This document shows positions 6,927 through 10,610 of a stretch of DNA of 10,610 nt, piece by piece; the first letter of the stretch is position 1; the number at the start of each line of letters is the position of its first letter. A program made the translations under genes and the position numbers. Below the pieces are notes generated by a model. That model did no database searches. It was given only the letters and a program-made list of their open reading frames with translations, and was not told the origin of the DNA. Source of the DNA: Lachnospiraceae bacterium (lineage in GTDB: Bacteria > Bacillota > Clostridia > Lachnospirales > Lachnospiraceae); NCBI GenBank assembly GCA_017959525.1, contig JAGDAL010000270.1, forward strand, positions 1 to 10,610, read 5' to 3'.

Positions 6927-7934
6927 ATGGAAGAAAAAGAATTACGACAACAGATTACAGAGACCGGTCGCAGGCTACTGCAGGACGGACTGGTAGCAAG
7001 AACCTGGGGCAATGTCAGTGCCAGAGTGGATGCGGAGCATTTTCTCATTACCCCAAGTGGACTGGATTACATGCAGACGAGGGATGAGGATTTAGCACTC
7101 TATCATCCGGCGGATAAGACCTGGAGCGGACCGCATAAGCCTTCCAGTGAGAAGGGCATTCATGCTGCAGCGTATGAATTGTTTCCGGAAGTAAACTTTG
7201 TGATTCATACCCATCAGACCTATGCATCTGCCATTGGCGTGTTCGGGTTTGATCGGCTTAGCCTTACGAAGGAAGAAAAAGAAAGCCTTGGTGGAATTGC
7301 TTTGGCGGGCTATGGGCTTCCTGGCACCGGTAAGCTGAAAAAGGAAGTGACCGCTGCTTTTGCCACCGGTGCACATACGGTTTTTATGAAGCATCATGGC
7401 GTGGTGATTGCCGCAGCGTCCAGAGAGGAGGCTTATGAGAGGGCCTTACTTCTGGAGGAGGTTTGTAAGCGAAATTGTGATATTGCAGAACAGATTGTGC
7501 CGATGCCTCAGGGGGAGAAAGCTGCACTAAAAGATGAGATTTTGTTGGATATCCAACAGACATATCCGAATGCCAGATGGGTGAATACGGAAGCAGTCTT
7601 ACGTTGGGCTTTGTTACATCGTCCATTAACGGCGCAGCTGGATGACATGGCCCAGATGATCGGACGGCGGATTCCATGGGTGAAAGCAGAGAAGGAAGCG
7701 GTACGCACCGTATTTTCATCCGGAGGAAATGCTGCCTTCGTTGGAGAATTAGGAGCAGTGGTTTGCGGACGGGATGCAGACGATACGGAAGCCTTACAGA
7801 TTCTGGTAGATAAGTCTGCGGTCTGCGCCTTAAATACCATGGCAACACCGAGGAAGACTTCCCTTGGAGCATTTGACAGTGCATTGATGCATCTGGTGTA
7901 TCAGAAGAAATATTCTAAGCAGAAGAACGGTTAG
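6927..7934 (+). CDS. Class II aldolase/adducin-family protein with extra C-terminal domain
   Basis: Residues ~1-200 of 335 form a class II (zinc) aldolase domain of the fuculose/ribulose-phosphate type: GNVSAR (28-33), TPSG (42-45), PSSE with candidate catalytic Glu75, zinc ligands H94 and H96 in IHTH, and H157 in KHHG. Family role: retro-aldol cleavage (or epimerisation) of sugar phosphates, often giving dihydroxyacetone phosphate and an aldehyde. The usual enzyme is ~210-230 residues; here ~130 more follow (about 203-335). That tail has segments like the end of an aldolase fold (LGAVVCGRDADD at about 273-284) but no zinc-site histidines, so it may be a degenerate second aldolase domain or a family-specific extension. 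A strong ribosome site (AGGGGGAT, 6916-6923) overlaps the kinase stop. Pairing with the kinase indicates a kinase-aldolase route. The substrate is not determined. Confidence 0.88.
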   Translation: MEEKELRQQITETGRRLLQDGLVARTWGNVSARVDAEHFLITPSGLDYMQTRDEDLALYHPADKTWSGPHKPSSEKGIHAAAYELFPEVNFVIHTHQTYASAIGVFGFDRLSLTKEEKESLGGIALAGYGLPGTGKLKKEVTAAFATGAHTVFMKHHGVVIAAASREEAYERALLLEEVCKRNCDIAEQIVPMPQGEKAALKDEILLDIQQTYPNARWVNTEAVLRWALLHRPLTAQLDDMAQMIGRRIPWVKAEKEAVRTVFSSGGNAAFVGELGAVVCGRDADDTEALQILVDKSAVCALNTMATPRKTSLGAFDSALMHLVYQKKYSKQKNG

Positions 7935-7953
7935 TAATGGGGGAAGAAAAAAG

Positions 7954-8388
7954 ATGAAAGACAAAACAAAATGGAAGGAAACCTTACGGGTGTTAAAATT
8001 CGTCGGGTTCTCGATATCGGCAGGGGTGATTGAGATTCTCTCTTTTACCTTGCTGGATCAGTTTACCGGCTGGCGTTATTGGCCGAAGTACCTGATTGCG
8101 TTGGTATTATCGGTGCTCTGGAACTTCACGTTAAATCGGAAGTTCACCTTCCAGAGCGCCAACAACGTACCAAAGGCCATGCTGCTGGTAGCACTTTTTT
8201 ACCTGGTGTTTACACCACTCACAACGGTGCTTGGAGATTTCCTGGCAGAAGGATTGGGATGGAACGAATATCTGGTGACAGGCCTGAATATGGCCTTAAA
8301 CCTTTCCACCGAATACTTATATGACCGCTTCGTGGTCTTCCGGGGAACCATCGATACCAATGAACGTGCACAGAAACAAACATTATAA
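7954..8388 (+). CDS. GtrA-family membrane protein
   Basis: A 144-residue protein with four hydrophobic segments near 13-35, 44-60, 75-95 and 103-123. The GtrA-family hallmarks are WNFTLNRKFTF (56-66) after segment 2 and YDRFVVF (123-129) after segment 4. Known for the family: small integral membrane proteins, several linked to flipping lipid-linked sugars or to cell-surface polysaccharide synthesis. Its ribosome site is GGGGGAAG (7939-7946), and gaps to its neighbours are 19 and 23 bases, so it is within the operon. A GtrA gene between a sugar-cleaving aldolase and an aminotransferase is unexpected in a catabolic operon. It may point to a surface-glycan link or a small-molecule transport role, which is inference. 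Confidence 0.85.
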   Translation: MKDKTKWKETLRVLKFVGFSISAGVIEILSFTLLDQFTGWRYWPKYLIALVLSVLWNFTLNRKFTFQSANNVPKAMLLVALFYLVFTPLTTVLGDFLAEGLGWNEYLVTGLNMALNLSTEYLYDRFVVFRGTIDTNERAQKQTL

Positions 8389-8411
8389 AGCGGAAAACAG
8401 GAGGTTATCAA

Positions 8412-9905
8412 ATGAAGAATTGTGGAATCAGCAGATGGGATGACCCGAAGGCCATCAATGCACAATTGAAAGCGCTTACATCTCAGCCAATTTGGGAAGT
8501 GGATGATGATTACTATCAGAATACGGTATTGAAATACTACGATGATAAGTGCCAGAAATCCCATGCCGTATTTGAAGAGTCCCAGAAGTATATTCCGGGC
8601 GGTGTGCAGCACAACCTGGCTTTTAATAAGCCGTTTCCAATGTGTATGGAGAAGGCCAACGGCGCTTATCTGTACGATAAGGATGGCAACAAGTACATCG
8701 ATTTCTTGCAGGCCGGTGGTCCGACCATCTTAGGCAGCAACTACGAGCCGGTCAGACAGCGTGTGATTGAGCTATTGAATGAGTGTGGACCGGTCACCGG
8801 TTTGTTGCATGAATCTGAGATGCTCATTGCAAGAGAGATTAATAAGCACATGCCAAACGTAGAGATGTTCCGTATGCTTGGATCCGGTACCGAGTCCGTT
8901 ATGGCATCTCTTCGTATTGCTCGTATTGCCACCGGCAAGAAGCACATCATCAAGATTGGTGGCGCATATCATGGATGGTCCGATCAGATGGTATACGGTC
9001 TGAAGATTCCGGGCAGCCGTAATCTCTTAGAGTCTCACGGCATTCCTGGCAGCTGCTTTGGCAAGACCGATGAAGTTCGTCCAAACGATTTGAATATGTT
9101 AGAGAAGATGTTAAAGCGCAATCGCCTAAGCGGTGGTACTGCAGCAGTTCTCATTGAGCCGGTAGGACCGGAGAGTGGTACCAGACCGGTGGCCCATGAT
9201 TATAACAAGGGCGTTCGTGAACTTTGCGATAAGTATGGCGCACTCTTAATTTTTGATGAAGTTGTAACCGGATTCCGTGTGGCTCTTTCCGGTGCACAGG
9301 GATACTTCGATGTCGTTCCGGATCTGACCATTTTCGGTAAAATCGTTGCCGGTGGATATCCTGCAGCAGGTGGTGTCGGTGGTAAGAAGGAATATGCACA
9401 GTTGATGGCTGCAGGTCTTGCAACCGGTAAACACAGAGCGTACGTTGGTGGTACCTTATCTGCTAACCCACTGTCTTGTATCGCAGGTTATGCTGCAATT
9501 CAGGAAATCGAGCGTACCAATGCCTGTGAAGTTGCAGGTCAGATGGGTGACCGTCTCTGCGATGGCTTGAAGGAATTGATCGACCGTTACGGATTACCAT
9601 TTGTTGCATACAACCAGGGCTCCATCGTTCACTTAGAGTGTACTGGAGCAATGAGCTTCGATTTCTCCTCCATGTCCTTTATCAAGTCTGCAACCGGACT
9701 CTTGAAGCATAAGGATATGATGTATGTCCGTAAGGATTCCATGGAGCGCATGGGTGCTGCTTACATGGCCAACGGTATTGTTACTTTGGCAGGCAGCCGC
9801 CTCTACACATCCCTAGCAGACACACCGGAAATCATCGACGAGGCATTGAACCGCTTCGAAGAAGTATTTAAGCATGTGAAAAAGACCGATAAGGGTCTGT
9901 TATAG
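8412..9905 (+). CDS. Class III PLP aminotransferase, glutamate-1-semialdehyde aminomutase-like
   Basis: A 497-residue fold-type I PLP enzyme. IPGGV...GAYLYDKDGNKYID at about 60-96 is the typical glutamate-1-semialdehyde aminomutase N-terminal pattern. GSGTES (157-162) binds the PLP phosphate, Y186-H187 stack over the ring, D282 in FDEVVTGFR contacts the pyridine nitrogen, and K310 in FGKIVAGG is the Schiff-base lysine. It is longer than standard HemL (~430), mainly by an N-terminal extension of about 50 residues. No other haem gene is near, so a HemL role is unlikely; amination or amino-transposition of an aldehyde or ketone from the kinase-aldolase route is a reasonable guess. It has a consensus AGGAGG site (8399-8404) seven bases before the ATG. 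Arginine is coded by CGT, CGC and AGA with no CGG seen, whereas CGG is the commonest arginine codon in the kinase, suggesting stronger expression or a different history from the neighbours. Confidence 0.88.
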   Translation: MKNCGISRWDDPKAINAQLKALTSQPIWEVDDDYYQNTVLKYYDDKCQKSHAVFEESQKYIPGGVQHNLAFNKPFPMCMEKANGAYLYDKDGNKYIDFLQAGGPTILGSNYEPVRQRVIELLNECGPVTGLLHESEMLIAREINKHMPNVEMFRMLGSGTESVMASLRIARIATGKKHIIKIGGAYHGWSDQMVYGLKIPGSRNLLESHGIPGSCFGKTDEVRPNDLNMLEKMLKRNRLSGGTAAVLIEPVGPESGTRPVAHDYNKGVRELCDKYGALLIFDEVVTGFRVALSGAQGYFDVVPDLTIFGKIVAGGYPAAGGVGGKKEYAQLMAAGLATGKHRAYVGGTLSANPLSCIAGYAAIQEIERTNACEVAGQMGDRLCDGLKELIDRYGLPFVAYNQGSIVHLECTGAMSFDFSSMSFIKSATGLLKHKDMMYVRKDSMERMGAAYMANGIVTLAGSRLYTSLADTPEIIDEALNRFEEVFKHVKKTDKGLL

Positions 9906-9924
9906 TTCTCTTTCCATGTAGCTC

Positions 9925-9962
9925 GGATGTCCTCCCACTCGCAGGGAGGGCATCCTTTTTTT
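9925..9962 (+). terminator. Strong intrinsic terminator of the operon
   Basis: GGATGTCCTCCC (9925-9936) pairs with GGGAGGGCATCC (9944-9955) in a 12-pair stem with one G-U pair and a seven-base loop, followed by seven T (9956-9962). It begins 20 bases after the aminotransferase stop. Confidence 0.92.
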
Positions 9963-9966
9963 ATTC

Positions 9967-10090
9967 CTTAAGCCCCGTCTTATTGATTGTATCTAAGGCC
10001 TGCGGAGCATCAAGGGCATAGCCGCATTGCGGTGCTTCGCACCCTTGACCCTCCGCAAGCCTTAGCTTGTTTGTTGGCACGGGGCTTAAG
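9967..10090. repeat. 124-base nested inverted repeat
   Basis: Three concentric stems are visible. The outer is CTTAAGCCCCGT (9967-9978) with ACGGGGCTTAAG (10079-10090), 12 perfect pairs. The middle is 9993-10007 with 10051-10065, 14 of 15 pairs (one C/A mismatch at 10000/10058). The inner is TCAAGGG (10010-10016) with CCCTTGA (10042-10048). The centre can form either CCGC-ATT-GCGG (10022-10032) or GGTGC-TTC-GCACC (10031-10043), which exclude each other. It lies four bases after the operon terminator T-run. It could be a dispersed extragenic palindrome, a small non-autonomous mobile element, or a structured RNA. There are no transposase genes and no clear target-site duplication. Confidence 0.8.
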
Positions 10091-10117
10091 AGATAATGCT
10101 GCGAAGTTGGAGAATTC

Positions 10118-10299
10118 TTAGTGAAGTGCTTTTGTTTGGGGAGATTCACTAACTTTTTTGGGACTCCGCTGGCTGCGCGGGAGCGTAGAATTAGTGAAAC
10201 AATCCGATATCGGAAGATTGACTACATATTTTGGGTGGCGGCATCTCATGGGGGACTGGAAAGATTAGTGATGTAGCTAATTTCAAGGTATTTCACTAT
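10118..10299. repeat. Hairpin array block 1: three units, arms TTAGTGAA / TTCACTAA
   Basis: Unit A has TTAGTGAA at 10118-10125 and TTCACTAA at 10145-10152, eight perfect pairs. Unit B has TTAGTGAA at 10191-10198 and TTGACTAC at 10218-10225, six of eight. Unit C has TTAGTGAT at 10265-10272 and TTCACTAT at 10292-10299, with a six-pair core TAGTGA/TCACTA. In every unit the arms start 27 bases apart with 19 bases between them. Units start 73 and then 74 bases apart. The sequence between arms differs between units; unit B contains a 12-base palindrome (TCCGATATCGGA, 10203-10214) near its axis. The unit spacers share a TTTTGGG stretch after the right arm and a G-rich part before the next left arm. 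Confidence 0.85.
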
Positions 10300-10313
10300 A
10301 AATTGATGCTTTT

Positions 10314-10571
10314 CAGTATCTGAGCGCTCCTAAGAGGCAAATACTGAAGGTTGAGGTATTGGGGAGGACAAGGTGAGCGCCTAAATCAGTATGCTAGTTG
10401 CAAGAGTGAGCAAATACTGAAGAATGATGCGTTCGATGGTAAGGGATGAGTGTGAAAATCAGTATTTGAATGCTCCCAGAGGGAGAATACTGAAATGAGC
10501 GACTGCAGGACTCCACGCTTGTGAGTGAAAATCAGTATTCTAGGCGCTAGGGAGAGCAAATACTGATTTTC
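10314..10571. repeat. Hairpin array block 2: four units, arms TCAGTAT / ATACTGA, exact 73-base period
   Basis: CAGTAT starts at 10314, 10387, 10460 and 10533; ATACTG starts at 10341, 10414, 10487 and 10560. Both series step by exactly 73 and the arms are always 27 apart. A flanking T and A extend all four to the seven-pair TCAGTAT/ATACTGA. In unit 4 the arms extend to 13 pairs (10527-10539 with 10559-10571). The 21 bases inside each hairpin and the 40 bases between hairpins are mostly different from unit to unit. Weakly kept features are an A at inner column 4, a GCAA-like end before the right arm in three units, and AAAT before the next left arm. Unit 3 carries an inner CTCCC-AGA-GGGAG hairpin. 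Because 73 is not a multiple of three, the repeat is not protein coding. The right end lies close to the window edge. Confidence 0.92.
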
Positions 10572-10610
10572 GATATTTGAAATTGGGTGAGGCGTCTCTG
10601 GGATGGAAGC

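Larger units (their letters stand above)
9963..10610. other. Gene-free region of about 650 bases filled by a palindrome and hairpin arrays
   Basis: I find no credible coding sequence here on either strand; the only open frames are short and run through the inverted repeats. The plus strand of the right part is rich in G over C (for example 16 G and 4 C in 10347-10386). The contents are the palindrome at 9967-10090, block 1 at 10118-10299 and block 2 at 10314-10571. The stretch 10096-10117 resembles the spacer of a block 1 unit (CTGCG at 10099 and again at 10173), as if an earlier unit had been cut off by the palindrome. Confidence 0.7.

Noticed and set aside
8412..9905. True hemL for haem synthesis
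   Set aside because: The protein is about 65 residues longer than HemL and sits in a sugar-kinase operon with no haem genes nearby.
9961..10149. 62-residue open frame on the minus strand through the palindrome
   Set aside because: It is made almost entirely from the inverted-repeat arms, with no ribosome site and no protein character; an artefact of the palindrome.
10098..10154. 18-codon open frame (MLRSW...) before and into block 1
   Set aside because: No convincing ribosome site, very short, and it ends inside a repeat arm.
10118..10571. CRISPR array
   Set aside because: CRISPR needs near-identical direct repeats of about 23-47 bases with similar-length spacers. Here only seven- or eight-base inverted arms are kept, and no cas genes are present.
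10118..10571. Type III toxin-antitoxin RNA repeats
   Set aside because: The period is much longer than in known antitoxin RNAs and no toxin gene follows within the window.
10314..10610. tRNA-like genes, because the period equals a common tRNA length
   Set aside because: No T-loop, anticodon-arm or acceptor-stem pattern is present; the match in length appears accidental.

Overview
The window looks like chromosome of a Gram-positive anaerobe of the class Clostridia, most like Lachnospiraceae. The grounds are a PPi-type phosphofructokinase, G-rich Shine-Dalgarno sites, intermediate G+C, and the style of the FGGY kinase, GtrA and PAP2 proteins. This is inference from protein character; no search was run.

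Layout. Bases 1-1521 hold the 3' part of a membrane-anchored c-di-GMP phosphodiesterase (degenerate GGDEF plus intact EAL). A weak hairpin follows. An extended -10 promoter then starts a two-gene unit: a stand-alone receiver-domain protein (1660-2415) and a membrane PAP2-type phosphatase/transferase (2448-3134). A bidirectional terminator (3151-3181) separates these from a convergent phosphofructokinase on the minus strand (3188-4456) carrying the PPi-type active-site signature.

From a divergent promoter region (4457-4692) a five-gene operon runs right: TetR-type regulator, FGGY carbohydrate kinase, class II aldolase with an extra C-terminal domain, GtrA-family membrane protein, and a glutamate-1-semialdehyde-aminomutase-like PLP enzyme. 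Junctions are tight (13-base overlap, then gaps of 9, 19 and 23 bases), and a strong terminator at 9925-9962 closes the unit. Kinase plus aldolase suggests phosphorylation and cleavage of a sugar or polyol. The aminotransferase and GtrA protein do not belong to any standard sugar pathway I know, so substrate and product are open.

The most unusual part is the gene-free right end (9963-10610). First comes a 124-base nested palindrome (9967-10090). Then come seven hairpin modules in two blocks. Block 1 has three modules with arms TTAGTGAA/TTCACTAA. Block 2 has four modules with arms TCAGTAT/ATACTGA. In both blocks the arms start 27 bases apart and modules repeat every 73 bases (one step is 74), while the sequence between arms is largely different from unit to unit. 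Conserved arms and exact spacing with variable filling is not simple minisatellite decay and is not CRISPR. It may be a structured RNA array, a multi-site protein-binding locus, or an undescribed repeat family; it may continue past the window.
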